From assembly GCA_964017145.1 (NCBI GenBank), contig OZ024852.1, positions 2,977,945 to 3,041,944 of the forward strand: a stretch of 64,000 nucleotides of DNA. Reading direction: 5' to 3'. Source of the DNA: Agrocybe praecox (Eukaryota; Basidiomycota; Agaricomycetes; Agaricales; Agrocybaceae). Each line of letters starts with the position of its first letter. Position 1 is the stretch's first letter. The notes below the pieces were generated by a model that did not search any database, was not told the DNA's origin, and saw only the letters and a list, made by a program, of their open reading frames with translations. Below, in pieces: positions 22,114 through 33,258 of the stretch. Made by a program: the position numbers and the translations under genes.

Positions 22114-23574
22114 CTATCCAAATTGCGGAACAGTAGCGACATTGATCTTCTTCAAGTGGTACAATTTAGGAAGTTTGGTAACAGTTTGATTGAGTAGCTC
22201 CTATGAATATCGGGGGGGTCCTGATCAAAAGACCATAGAAATTCAACTGGAATAAAACTTACCATAGTAGGCTGACTGTGGCTTTGGATCATGTCAACGA
22301 TGGAAACCGTAAGCTTCTGCAAGTTTATGCACCGTGAAATCACAGAGGCATTCCCTGCATCGAAGCACCATGCCCCTTCGGAGGTGGTCACGAGGTGCAG
22401 AATTTCTAGAGATGGTGCGATTTTTGGCAAAACTTCCTTGAAAAACCTGACTGCGACGGCGTTGGTTTCCGAAGGATTAGTCCATAACCGCGCGCTGTTG
22501 TCGAAATTCACTTCGCGAATTCCATCATACGACATGAGATAGTCCAGCAAGGCGTCATCGACTTCCGTAAGGTTGAGGTCGATCGCAGATAAATGAACGG
22601 CCTCAACTCGCAGAGTGTCCCAAATTTCGTTGAGATGTGAGCCATGTGTACGGGTGGTTAGATTGAAGTGAATTGATAACGACTCTAGTGATCGTAAATG
22701 GTATAAAACGTCTTCGTCCAGGAGCGTACGAACGTTGCGAAGAGCAAGGCGTTTCAAAGGCATTGGAGGTCTTTCTATTTCTGCGGAAAGCAAGCGATGG
22801 AGAGACGGTGCCTCGATAGATGCTATGAGGAACCCGGTGTCAATGTCTAGGCTTGTGAGGTTGGGGCTATTGCAGATAATCCGCGAGAGAGAAAGAGTCA
22901 TAAACGACGCTCCTTCTTCACCCAAGTGGAAAACGTTTTTGACGCGAAACGCTTCCAGGTTATCCACAGCCAGAATTCGGAAAGGGAGAGAAGCATTACA
23001 TCCACCATGAAAATCGAGACTGATGTCGACAAGACGACGTTTGTCTATGTATTCCAGAATAACTGCTTGGACAAATGTGTCGTCTGATGCACACGTCCAC
23101 CATCTTTCCAAATTGTCAATTCTTGAAGTGCGGAGAAAGGAATATTTCACCTACAACAATTTTGGTACACTTTCAAGGGCCATAAGAGCGTTGAATACAT
23201 GTGAAGAAAAAGGCACATCCGTGCCCCTGACTCGAGGAGGACCATCGTCAATGCTTGTTGCTATTTCCGAGCTGTAAATTTCCAGTTCTTGAATATGTGC
23301 ATTATTCCTTGCTGAACGAGCTGCAATGGCCTTCAATTTCTCCATGGTGTCGCCCTGCATGTTGGGTCTAATGTCAATGCACAATTTTTGCAAGCACAAT
23401 GGCTCGACAATTTCGCTAATGTAGCGACAAACTAGGCGCAGAATTTTGTTCTCATTTGTATCTAGCTATCGAAATTTGAAGGTCAAAGATTGTTATCGTC
23501 ACAAAACACGAAAGGATAACCTTTATTGCCACTTCCTTGAGAAGTTCTGGAGGAAGAGAGCCCAAACTAGCCAT
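22114..23574 (-). CDS. F-box/LRR-like protein, copy B
   Basis: Exons 23521-23574, 23155-23465, 22263-23121, 22114-22200; 436 aa. The start MASLGSLPPELLKEVAIK and the segment LRLVCRYISEIVEPLCLQKL form the F-box-like N-terminus. Leucine-rich strands follow (RLVDISLDFHGG, SPNLTSLDIDTGF, RPPMPLKRLALRN, LRSLESLSIHFNL). It shares exon layout and motif spacing with copy A: a 54-nt first exon, a short last exon and the phrase GAWCFDAGNAS against GKWCFGKHNAT. This points to an old tandem duplication. Role as in copy A; partner proteins cannot be read from the sequence. Confidence 0.62.
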
Positions 23575-23838
23575 TTCTTTTTCTATGTTGATGTACGAAG
23601 ATAAGCCGGAAGATATGCACTTTTTCGTGTGAAATAGTGCTTTTCCACGCTCAACCTGAACTTATTCGGGCATAAGCGTTGCTGATTGAGGCTTCAAGCT
23701 GGTCCACAGTTTGTTACGATAATTATAGGCAATTTCCATTTATTATCCCGCCACTTTATGAGCCCAAATCAACGGAGCCACCGATATCTAGTCGGCCCGC
23801 TAGGCGCTAGCATGCCATTAGAAGTACCAAATTTTCCC

Positions 23839-24598
23839 CTACACAATAAGCATAATTGCCATTAATACAGTAATTAAGGGAATGAATCGTGATATCGAAT
23901 TTTGAGAAGCAGCGCTCGGGTGCGTAGCTGTTGGAGAGGCGGTTGTGTTGCCAGTGGTTGTACCAGTCGATTTAGGTATGCTGACTGGAGAAGAACCAGG
24001 AGATGGGGTAATAGAGGCAGAATTTGAACCGCTTTGGGTTGGGGAAGGAGCGCCCGTACTGACGGCCCCAATTGTTATAGTCAAAAGCGTCACCGGAAGA
24101 GATGTCGTCTCAATATCTGTCCCGGTAAGTGTGCATGTTGCGAAGTCTCCGGGCTTAGTTCCAGTCAAGCTACATCCAGCCTCTGCTGTCACGGTTGTTG
24201 TCCCACCGTTCCCATCGTCATCTGAGTCGACCATACGAACGGAAGCTGTTTGGGGCCCCAACACATAGGTAACTATGGAGAATCTGTCAGGAAGGTTTAA
24301 GGATGTGAATGAATATTGCAAGTGCTTACTGGTCCCCCCTATTGTGAAGTTATCATCGGAATTTGCATTTGGTGGGTCGTGCAAAAGGTACGTGGTTAAT
24401 CCACCGCTTGTACCAGCAATATCAGCTTGTACGACCAATGGACTCGGAAGCTGTATGACCATTGGGATGGCAGTTATGGTTTGAGAGATACCAGCTGTTA
24501 GGTGAGGTTAGTCAAATGTTGAAAAGAAACGCTGTTTACTTGCGACATATTTGGGAAAGGACTGTTAGGAAAGTTGGGAAAACGAAAAGAAAATGCAT
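23839..24598 (-). CDS. Secreted Ser/Thr-rich protein, probably GPI-anchored, family copy 1
   Basis: Proposed exons 24547-24598, 24330-24494, 23839-24272; about 216 aa. A hydrophobic start (MHFLFVFPTFLTVLS) acts as signal peptide. The ectodomain carries GLTTYLLHDPPN, TYVLGPQTASVRMVDSD and two cysteines (AGCSLTGTKPGDFATC). A long Ser/Thr/Pro stalk follows, ending in a hydrophobic tail (FIPLITVLMAIMLIV). That layout is typical of GPI-anchored or membrane-tethered cell-surface proteins. The donor of the first intron is weak (GTCGCA), so the start exon is less certain than the rest. No known domain is recognised. Similar to the gene at 25603-26401. Confidence 0.65.
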
Positions 24599-25149
24599 AA
24601 TGGGCACTGGGGGGAAAAAGCGTGGAATGCCATGTGAATGTTATGATGTGCCTTATATAGAGTCAACTAGTCATCGGTTATGATATCTCGGGTGACAAGG
24701 GAAGCTGGGAAAATATGGCTGATATATCCAACCAAGCGCCGGCACGTCTAATTTTAGAACACATCTGGACGCACATATTAGTAGGCGCTCTTTGAACTCT
24801 GCCAATTAGCTATTGAGAGTATGTATGAGATTGTCTTCTTTCAAAACGTCTTGCCAAATGGACTTGTGTCTCTAATTTCTATGTGTAAAAATTAGAGGGG
24901 AAACGAATAATCAAAGGTGGAGCTAGATGAGCCAGCGCGGTCATAATAGCAGGGCCAAACGATATGTCAGATATAGACAACTAGTAAGCTACTAGATAAG
25001 TACAAATATATTATGCAGAACTTTAACGAACGTACTTAAACTGCTTCTAACGCAGAATTATCCATTAAATGATGTCGAGGTTGTAGTCGATCCAGTACTG
25101 TGAGGTAGTGCTTCCTATGCCATCAATGCGCTCAAAGCAAGCAAGGCGA
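24599..25149. other. Intergenic, AT-rich
   Basis: The promoter side of the preceding secreted-protein gene. It contains short inverted words (CTAGTAAGCTACTAG near 24981), but no gene or recognised element. Confidence 0.5.
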
Positions 25150-25335
25150 CTAGAGGAACGGAGAAAGGCGCAACATTGCGCGCGAAGATGAGCTTGGTTG
25201 AGTTTCAGAAGGTCCAGAACCTGAGGTGGTCGTAGGAATGGAACTAATTGTCGCAGCCAAGGAGGTCATAACTACAGTCTCGGTCGCAACATCAGTCAAC
25301 CCGGAATAGTAAAGCAGGTAAAGCCTGTCAACCAT
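25150..25335 (-). pseudogene. Relic 3' exon of the Ser/Thr-rich secreted family
   Basis: A 61-codon open stretch reads TDVATETVVMTSLAATISS and then a short Ser/Thr/Pro stalk. This resembles the end of the ectodomain and the stalk of the two neighbouring genes (for example TDIGAQTTSETMTPATV). The signal peptide, the TTYL core and the cysteine pair are missing, so it looks like a truncated duplicate lying between two intact copies. Confidence 0.35.
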
Positions 25336-25602
25336 GCCTGGACTTCCGTGTAACGGGCTCGAATTACATGGTGGTCTGGTGGATTCTTAGGTATTTCACT
25401 GGTTTATCTGTAGCCCGGCATTTTGCTGACGGCCCCTATAAGACTACCGATTTTACGAAGTAAACCTTTGTGAATGCAGGCTTCGTACTTGGGTGAACTG
25501 TGATCTACTGTGATACTTATGTCTGCTCTATTTAAAGACTATCTAGTAAAAATAGAACTGGAAGTGCTACCTCCTTAAGCGCTCAGCGCTCAGAGCTCAA
25601 CT

Positions 25603-26401
25603 TCAAGCTAGTAGAAATGTGACACCAAACCAAGCCCCAATAGACAACGCAATCATCTTGCCCCACGACGTAATTTTGCTCGCAGAACTGGGCTGAGAAG
25701 AATTAGGTGTCGACGCGCTTGTAGAGCTACTGCTGGTCGTGGACTGTGCGGGGCCCGCTGGCGAGGAGCCAGGTGTAGGTGTAGGCTTGCCATTGACGGC
25801 AGTCGAAGAGGTCTGTTGGCTTTGTCCCTGACCCGCAGCTGCGGTATTAACTGTTCCAACAGTGACAGTAGCAGGTGTCATCGTCTCTGAAGTAGTCTGA
25901 GCGCCAATGTCTGTGTCCGAGGTAGTGCATAGCGCAGCGTCGCCAATCTTAGTCCCTGCCAAAGAGCAATCTCCAGACGCAGTCACCGCAGGTCCACCAT
26001 TGGGATCTGAAGCGATGAAAAGTACGGATGCTGTTTTCTCTCCAAGGACGTATGTTACTTTTCACGAAATTATCATAGGTCAGCGGGCTTGTAAGCTGGA
26101 TAAAGCACTACTTGAACGTACTGGTACCACCAAGTCCGTCAGCTGCGGAGAACGTAGCATCGTATGGACGATCATGAATGAGATACGTGGTGAGGCCATT
26201 GGCTATTCCTGCTACGTCGGCTACAGCCTGCTCCTTGTTATCCCACTTGAAAGCCATAGGAATTACTGTAGTGCTCTGTGAAAGAGTAGCTGAACAATCA
26301 AATAAATATAGGCCGGGGCTCATAGAACAACAAAGATACTTACAAGGTATCATAAAAGCAACAGCGAGGAGTATAGGGAGTGTGTATGTGTGCCTCATCA
26401 T
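25603..26401 (-). CDS. Secreted Ser/Thr-rich protein, probably GPI-anchored, family copy 2
   Basis: Exons 26344-26401, 26122-26289, 25603-26057; 226 aa. Signal peptide LPILLAVAFMIP, core with GLTTYLIHDRPY and TYVLGEKTASVLFIASD, cysteines in SGDCSLAGTKIGDAALC. A stalk rich in Ser, Thr, Pro and Gln leads to a hydrophobic C-terminus (MIALSIGAWFGVTFLLA). Intron positions match copy 1: one within the end of the signal peptide, and one between GGT and the ITYVLG segment, both phase 1. It is likely tethered to the plasma membrane or wall. No enzymatic motif is visible. Confidence 0.75.
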
Positions 26402-27170
26402 GGAAAGACTGTTCGTAACGATAAGAGAGGGTGTAAGAAGGGAAAAGAATCTGTTTTTTTTTTTTTTTTTGAAAACAGCCTTCAGGCTTTTATGTTGTAG
26501 TTCGATCGGCATAACTCGACTATCAATTCGGGCGGTCCGGGGTTCCACGCCTCCAAAAGGGGAATGTAATTCATTAATGTGCCCTTTGAACGTTTGAACA
26601 TCGAACTGTAATGAACTCCGAGCAGTCCATTGTTTGTTGCTCCTCAATCTCAGCGGTCGAGAAGCTCCGAGGATATAATACATAGACTAGAGCAATAAAT
26701 TATCAAGAGTGCGGTTAGAACTTAGGTAGTTCCACCTGGGGAAAACTTGTATACAATATTTCATATTACGATAATTACCAGGTGATTGATTATGAAATGC
26801 AGGCATTTTATCTTACTATTTATGCTACCCGCAATCTATAGAACTACGTCAAGAGCTAAAGTGCTGGCGTGCTGCTGTTCTTCTTGATTCAGTGTAAGAA
26901 GTTCGACCAGGTGCACAGGGTTCTCTTCGTAGATATCATTTGTTAACCGACATATACCGGTCGAATGATACCTCAATATCATAAATCAAGCAATGAAACA
27001 AACATGCCCGAGAAAGGCGACTTAGATCTGCTCGGCGGCTCACGTCACTCGAAAGGAAAAATATCAAAGATTATAGTTAAAACTAGTGTTTACCCACAGG
27101 ATATGTAGGGGTAAAACTGTCGAATTGAATCTTTTTCTCAGGTCAAATTCGTTTCAGGAGTCACGACGTC
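26402..27170. other. Intergenic with a long poly(T) run
   Basis: Includes a T homopolymer at about 26454-26470 just upstream of family copy 2. No gene is supported. Confidence 0.5.
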
Positions 27171-27766
27171 CTATCGCAGCATGGCCAGTCCAACGCAAAA
27201 TCCCATCGCCAACGTAGTCATCATGGCAATGAGTCCCGTTGACGAACGTCCCACTTGCAGAGCCTGACTCCCACTTCTCGATCCTGCATCGGTTTCTTGA
27301 ACATTCAAGGTGCACATGGCGACGGGGCTGACGAGATTGCATACACCGCTCAGGGTCGTTGGTGTTGCTGGCGCAGAGTTGACCCAGTGCATCGAAGCAC
27401 CGCCTGCGCTTTGGAAAAGAGTACCTGCAGTATAATTTTTTAATAATTCTACCAGACTTCCAAGCGTAGGACCAATGGTCCGGGAAGAAACGTCGGTGAC
27501 ATACCTGGACCAGCAGTCCTAACACTGCTCGAGCCATCAATAATTCCGTATGTTGTTGTTGCTCCCGATGACCCCAAACTAACAGCAGAAAGAGGGCGTT
27601 TACTCCATTCGAAGGGTACGTAGATGGGCTCTTGAATTTGAGGGAGCACAACTAGTCCAGCAACCGGGACTTATGAGGGTCTGCAGCGAAAGATTTGATA
27701 ATGGTACGTACCGGTCAGTGCCGATATAGCAAATAGCGCGACATATCCAACGTAGAAGCCCGTCAT
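27171..27766 (-). CDS. Secreted, probably GPI-anchored protein, divergent family copy 3
   Basis: Exons 27712-27766, 27505-27651, 27171-27424; 151 aa. The start MTGFYVGYVALFAISALTG is a signal peptide. The core ATTTYGIIDGSSS and the later CNLVSPVAMC recall the TTYL and C-x8-C parts of the two neighbours. The C-terminus (LIAMMTTLAMGFCVGLAML) is a hydrophobic tail. The stalk is much shorter than in copies 1 and 2. A phase-1 intron falls at the corresponding place. Family membership is inferred from layout and position, since overall identity is low. Function unknown. Confidence 0.62.
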
Positions 27767-28512
27767 CTTGTTCAACGTCGTCGTAGGAATGATTTAGATG
27801 GGAAAAGAGGCGAAGGTAGTGGGAGGCTAGCTGCGGGAGAGAGAGTGATGGTGTGCTCTGGACAGCTTTTTATGAACGGTGGACCCTTACAGTGCGCCAA
27901 GAACATTCCTCGACGATGCTGAAAATTGAAATGCGGTGCACCTACTAGCTATCATTGCCATATCGTGAATGATAGTTGGTCATGCATATGCAGTATGCAA
28001 GAAGGCTTGGTTAGTAGCGATTCAATAGTGTAGCGCTATGTTCCTTTGGAATTGGAAGAAGTACAAAAGGATGGTTGGGGTGGTTGAAATTTGCCGACGT
28101 GACCGTAGAAATGTCGTAAACGCCAAGGGCGGCTAAATTCCAATTTCAATTGATCCGTTATTCCACGGCATTGGTGCCGCTTGTGCCGGACCCTGCCGAG
28201 CGGGCGAATAATCAAACTTGGAATCGACCGAAATATCCTGCACACTACACAAGCCCCCAGGAGAAAGAGCGAGCGAGCAACGGAGATATTTTGGTATTAT
28301 TATATCAAGTATAGGACCAGTATTTAATTGCTTACCTACGAATGCAGTAGCGCAAACATTTTATACAGTCATGTTTTTATGTATAGTCAAATCACAATGC
28401 ATGTTTATTTAAATGTCCAGTATACCCAATTCTTCAGATCTCTTCCTATTCTGCCATTTATAACACGGTATCTTCCTCGTATTTGATTCTTGTAACATAT
28501 TTCCCTCAATAA
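27767..28512. other. Intergenic
   Basis: No supported gene. A minus-strand open frame at 28036-28245 is Arg/His-rich, without domain or signal peptide, and was not accepted. Confidence 0.5.
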
Positions 28513-28994
28513 TCAGAGAAAGTCGCAGCGGTAAGAGCTGGTATCCGCATAAAATGCAGTATTGACAAGACTGGTAGGTGCAAAGATATTCAAGGTACCG
28601 CCGGTGCAGCCAGGGTTTCTGGAAAGAAAAATAAATACTACTATCAGTTAAACTGAGTGCCAATGGTGGGAGAAAGAACGTACATGAACAGACTGCAGAC
28701 ATATCCGGAAGGCATGTAGACGGTGGTCACGTCGTTCTGCAAGACGTGATTGAAGTTGAAGCAAGTTCCAGTGGTAATTGGTATGGCCGGATAACCACAG
28801 ACCAAAGAACGCGTACAGAACGTAATGGTGTCGGAAACGTCCTAGTTTTATTGGATATAGTCAGAATGCATCACCCTTGATATAATCCGAGGAGAGAGAA
28901 CTGACAAAGTTTCTACCTCGCCTTCGGTGGGAAGAGCAGATGCTAAGGCCGTCGCGGCAAAGAAAGATGCAATGGAAGCAATGGAGAATTTCAT
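28513..28994 (-). CDS. Small secreted six-cysteine protein
   Basis: Exons 28917-28994, 28684-28841, 28513-28618; 113 aa. The start MKFSIASIASFFAATALASA is a clear signal peptide, followed by a possible pro-segment LPTEGE. The mature part has six cysteines (TFC, LVC, GTC, YVC, PGC, YRC), which could form three disulfides. No GPI tail or catalytic motif is visible. Size and cysteine content are those of fungal small secreted (effector-like) proteins, but no named family is recognised. Its promoter contains an 11-bp iron-type GATA palindrome about 235 bp upstream. Confidence 0.72.
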
Positions 28995-29226
28995 GGTATA
29001 GTAGATGTTTGTAATAAAGGCAAAGAAGTGGAATGGGTTATTTGCTGAGACTGACTGCAGCAGGAGTCCTAGACTTTATACAGCATGATTCCTCATAGAA
29101 TGCAAGAATATCTAGTATTTTATCCAGTATTTACGGACGCTTATGTGAGTATAGGTAGACACCGTATCATCTGTCGAAGTACTTTCGCTACACACATAGG
29201 GGCAACTTGACATTTCCATGCGATCT

Positions 29227-29237
29227 TTATCAGATAA
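29227..29237. promoter_or_regulatory. Palindromic iron-type GATA site TTATCAGATAA
   Basis: Matches ATCWGATAA on both strands. It lies about 235 bp upstream of the start codon of the small secreted six-cysteine gene, a normal promoter distance. It may be bound by the GATA factor encoded at 2485-5875; the link is inference. Confidence 0.45.
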
Positions 29238-30655
29238 GGATTGGAAGGTAGGGCAGAATTACACTTTAGTAGATGTTCCTGCTCATACCATCGGGTGTGC
29301 AGTTATTACACGTCGTAAGTTGGGGAACTGTATACGATTCCAGAGTTCGAAGTTAGCTAATATACAATTCAACCCACCATTGAAGCCTGAGGCTGCAGCA
29401 TGTGACTCAATCCAGAACCGCATTAAGCGTTATTAGCTGGCTTTAGCTCTGTTCTCATCGAGATCGGCTTTCTGGTGGTGAATGACTCGACGTTGAGATT
29501 CAGATAGAGAGACACTGCTACCCGGGTGCTATAGAGCTACCCTATGGCCGACAGTGCCAGAAGAGATTTAGGGGGCAGTGAGTACCAGATTAGAGTACTA
29601 CTGTAGCCTTAATTACCGGACGACCGAGTCTAGGCTATAGAAGCATTACGTTTCTCTTCTCTAGGAAACTTATCTTAGGAGGGATCGTTATGGTTGACTC
29701 TTCTCTACTACCTATTGGATCCAAGGCCAACCATGTGTGTCGGTACCTAAGCAGCTGTTTCGACGGCCGGGGTCCATGTACGGAAACGAACAAGCTGAAT
29801 AGGTATGCACGTGCAAACAAATGCACTCACGTTGAGATATCCACCATCTCCAGTTCGGCGGTTGTACTATCAGCGGTCTGGCCAGATTTCGCCAATGGCT
29901 AGTAAAATGACGTCTCCTTGCTCTTTGGCTAAGTCGTCATGCAGCTTGTATATGCAGCGTAGATCAAAGAAGTCTCGAGTCTAGGTCTAGACGGGAGGCC
30001 CGATACAAAGATTAAATCTATTACAAATCACACCTTCAACGTTCGGATGAACTGATAACAAGGATCTAAACATAAATCAGACAAACAATCATGAAGAAAT
30101 AAGGTGACTGTTGTACTAACATTGTATAAATAGCAGTTTCTTGAAACAGGTATCAATTCGGTGACTACGGCATGCTTAATACGGAAATTATATCCATATG
30201 GGGACCACCGCAGGACTGTTTAGCTGAATTTAGATCAAAACACATGCAGGTGGGGCTTGTCTCCTGCGGGCGTTGTACATGTGGGGCAATGACAGAGGTG
30301 CTGGAGCTTGTATTATACATGCCCATCGTTTGGTGGCCCAATAAGCTTTTAGCAGAAAATAAACAATCGTATGTTTCTTATTCTGAATTTCAGTGACTAA
30401 TCGATGACTTAAAAGATTACGAATAACACCTGTATCATACGTCCCTAGAATACACGTATATCAGTGCCGCTAGACACCGAGTGAATATTAGTAAGTGTGG
30501 CCATTTGGAATATTATTATTATCTTATCATAGCTCACAGCACACTGATTTCCTTCCTGTGCTATTGTAAGGTGGAATCTATGTAATACGCCTTAATAATA
30601 GTGATAACGGCAGTAAAACCACATCGGTGTCTGTTAGTTGTATCACAGAAATCTG

Positions 30656-30662
30656 TATAAAA
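30656..30662 (+). promoter_or_regulatory. TATA box of DJ-1/PfpI copy A
   Basis: TATAAAA lies about 105 bp before the ATG. The surrounding words (GTATAAAAGACGG…TTTCAGAATAT) recur before copy D (GTATAAAGGACGG…TTCCAGAATAT). Confidence 0.45.
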
Positions 30663-30766
30663 GACGGTTGTCTTTCAGAATATCAATACCAGTTTTCAAA
30701 CCACATACACTCCTCAGGCTACTTTCATCACACGATCAAAGTTCTCCTTTCACCAGAAGAAAAGCC

Positions 30767-31474
30767 ATGTCCCAAACACTTAACATTGGTCTTCTCTATC
30801 TCCCTAATTTTCAATGGCTCGACGCCGTTGGCACCTCCGATCTTCTCAACCTTCATTCTCGCAACACCTTGAGCGGTGTTTCGTTCGTCCCCAAGCACAT
30901 CAGCGATAAGGCGCCCTTCATGAAATGGCATTTCATCTCCTCTGATATGAATCCCGTAAATACGACCACCGGGCCTCCTCAGAACCCCACAACCACATAC
31001 AAGGACTGTCCCCCATTGGACTACCTTCTCGTCCCAGGACCTTACCCAATCGTGCCTCTTCCAGAAGGCTGCAATGAGTTCCTTCAGGCACGTTACGCTG
31101 ATCCTCAGTTGAAGGCACTCCTACTCGTTTGCACCGCCTCCCTTGCCGTGTCTCAAGCCGGAATTTTAGACGGCCACAAGGTCTGCACCAACAAGTCCGT
31201 TCTCCGTGACTTCATCGAGACGGGCAGGTTGGAAACGTTCAGCAATAAAGTCCAGTGGATTGGGGACAGGCGTTGGATCGTCGATGGGAAAGTTTGGAGC
31301 AGCGCAGGAATTACGGCAGGCTTGGATCTCGCAGCGGAATTTTCGCGGGTTCATTTCGATGAAGAGGTGGTGAAGCTCGCATTGGAGATGTCTGAGTATA
31401 CGCCTCTCCCAGACAGGCCTGACAATTTCGCGTATATCCTTGACGGAGTCAAGAGTGATCAAGTATCTGTATAA
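30767..31474 (+). CDS. DJ-1/PfpI family protein, isonitrile-hydratase-like, copy A
   Basis: Single exon, 235 aa. Family signposts in order: NFQWLDAVGTSDLL (about 15-27, the Asp aligns with the family's acidic active-site residue), KDCPPLDYLLVPG (80-91), LLVCTASLAVSQAGILDG with the nucleophile-elbow Cys at 122, and RRWIVDGKVWSSAGITAGLD near the C-terminal third. These match the plan of bacterial isonitrile hydratase (DCPPLD, VCTGS, GGGITAGID), a DJ-1-superfamily enzyme that hydrates isonitriles to N-formamides. The substrate here is not known. No signal peptide, so cytosolic. Closest to copy D. It has GTSD where most copies have GPVD. Confidence 0.88.
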   Translation: MSQTLNIGLLYLPNFQWLDAVGTSDLLNLHSRNTLSGVSFVPKHISDKAPFMKWHFISSDMNPVNTTTGPPQNPTTTYKDCPPLDYLLVPGPYPIVPLPEGCNEFLQARYADPQLKALLLVCTASLAVSQAGILDGHKVCTNKSVLRDFIETGRLETFSNKVQWIGDRRWIVDGKVWSSAGITAGLDLAAEFSRVHFDEEVVKLALEMSEYTPLPDRPDNFAYILDGVKSDQVSV

Positions 31475-31817
31475 ATTGTAGGATCAAGATACTTTGGATG
31501 CGGTCAATATGTAGAGCCGAGTCTGCGATGGACAATTATTATATTTTTGTAAAGAGTCGTGATAAATATCGATATCGTATCACATGTTTTGTAAAGAACC
31601 TATATTGATCGTGCCACCATCTCGTTCTTCATTGGGACTACACATATTCCGCCGCCGGTTAACAGTCGTGGAACTACTAGAAATCATATACGCCATTCAT
31701 CTTTATTTCACATTTAGTCGGTTTCTTAAAATCCTAGTGATTACAAGTTCAAGTGCGCAATTAGTCAGTTATTCCACAGTTATTCTTGTTGATTAATGTA
31801 TTTTTAGAACATTGCAT
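31475..31817. other. Short intergenic between convergent copies A and B
   Basis: AT-rich 3' flanks of two convergent genes. Nothing else is seen. Confidence 0.6.
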
Positions 31818-32507
31818 TTATGACAAATCTACGCCCTCGAGCAGATAGGCGAAATGATCTGGTTTGTCTGCAAGGGGTAAATATTCCGACAGTTCCAAAG
31901 CAACCTTCACCACTTCCTCATCGAAATGGACCCGAGCGAACTCGGATGCTACGTCAATCCCTGCCGTGATTCCTGCAGCACTCCAAAATTTCCCGTCGAC
32001 GATCCATCGACGATCTCCAATCCATTCGACTTTTTTGTTCAACAGTCCTGGGTGTTTTGCGAGCTCTCGGAGGATCCACTTGTTGCTGCAAACTTTGTGT
32101 CCGTCCAAAATTCCTGATTGGGATACCGCAAGAGAGGACGTGCACACGAGTAGGAACGCCTTGAGTCGAGGATCTGCGTATCGCTCTCGAAGGAACTCAG
32201 CACAACCCTCTGGAAGGGGGTCGGTCGGGCTAGGTCCTGGAATGACAATATAATCCAACGGCGGACAATCTTTGTATGTTGTCGTAGGATTCTGTGGAGG
32301 TCCAATAGACGCGATGACGGGTTTCATGTCGGACGAGATGTAATACCAATTCATGTACGGCGCTTTCTCGCTGACCTGTGGTGCTACACCCGGGATCTCG
32401 CTCAGATAATTGCGGGAATGATTGTTGAGGATGTCAATGGGACCAATCGCGTCGAGGAATTGGAAGGCGGGAAAGTAAAGTAAGCCCATATTGAGTGTTT
32501 GGGGCAT
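31818..32507 (-). CDS. DJ-1/PfpI family protein, copy B
   Basis: Single exon, 229 aa, start MPQTLNMGLLYFPAF. It keeps all signposts: FLDAIGPIDILNNHS, KDCPPLDYIVIPG, FLLVCTSSLAVSQSGILDG and RRWIVDGKFWSAAGITAGIDVASEFA. It belongs with copies A, C and D, which share PTTTYKDCPPLDY and LPEGC or LPQGC. It is convergent with copy A and tandem with copy C, so this part of the array has undergone inversion as well as duplication. Confidence 0.87.
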   Translation of the reverse strand: MPQTLNMGLLYFPAFQFLDAIGPIDILNNHSRNYLSEIPGVAPQVSEKAPYMNWYYISSDMKPVIASIGPPQNPTTTYKDCPPLDYIVIPGPSPTDPLPEGCAEFLRERYADPRLKAFLLVCTSSLAVSQSGILDGHKVCSNKWILRELAKHPGLLNKKVEWIGDRRWIVDGKFWSAAGITAGIDVASEFARVHFDEEVVKVALELSEYLPLADKPDHFAYLLEGVDLS

Positions 32508-33134
32508 GTTTAGTTGTGTATGGTTCTAACCGCAGGTCGATTCGATAATGGCTGATTGAAAGAGAAATAGGAGAACTACGGTATTTTATATACTCCAGCG
32601 TTGACTTGGATTTCCAAATATCTATGGTTGACGTGCCGTGTTCTCCCGCTACTATAAAAATATCGTATAAAATATCCTGGGAATTTCATCTTAAAAACAT
32701 TGTGATTCTCCTAAATTACCAGATTCTTTTAAGAACTGTGTTTAGACAACAACTTCGTGTTTTCTTTTGTCTCGCAATTCTTAATAACACTATCAGCAAC
32801 TCCCTCTCTCCAGCCTCCTATTATTGTTAAAAGACTTCCGAAACCACCCCGGTCCACCCGTAGGGAGCTCTAGTGGGGCTATACGAGATATTTATCACTG
32901 TAATCTGTACACGCGTTCTGGCGGCACGGTCATTAGGGCCCTAGGGGAGCTCATGACATAAGCGTAAGCGACGCTTATTCGCATACTTATCCGCAAGTTC
33001 AGGCAGTGGCTGTGGAGAGTAACGCCATGATGCACCTGGATGGCGTTGGAACAGTCCGGGATATAGCTGGATGGCGTAAGAAGCGCGTCGAGCAGCCTCG
33101 CACGATGGTGGTAGTGGTCAAAAGGTGGAATGTG

Positions 33135-33217
33135 ATTCGGCTATGGACGCGTCGCGCTATCACGAACCGGATAAGATGTAATCTAATCCGACTAGTGCAG
33201 ATTGTACTGCCACAGCG
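33135..33217 (-). repeat. Dispersed repeat, unit 1
   Basis: Read on the minus strand it runs CGCTGTGGCAGTACAATCTG, then GATTAGATTACATC, CGCGACGCG and CCATAGCCGAAT. The same word order is found in the next unit and, on the plus strand, at 60223-60306. Probably a copy of a short non-coding mobile element. Confidence 0.55.
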
Positions 33218-33258
33218 TAGCAGCCTGGCAAGAAAACAGTTGCGGCCAAAGCAACTTG

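Larger units (their letters stand above)
28995..30766. other. Intergenic between the secreted protein and the DJ-1/PfpI array
   Basis: About 1.8 kb with only short uninformative open frames. It holds the GATA palindrome at 29227-29237. Its right end (about 30170-30700) resembles the region upstream of array copy D and contains TATGGGGA at 30197 and a TATA box at 30656. Confidence 0.55.

Noticed and set aside
28036..28245. Arg/His-rich small open frame on the minus strand
   Set aside because: No signal peptide or splice context; composition explains the open frame.
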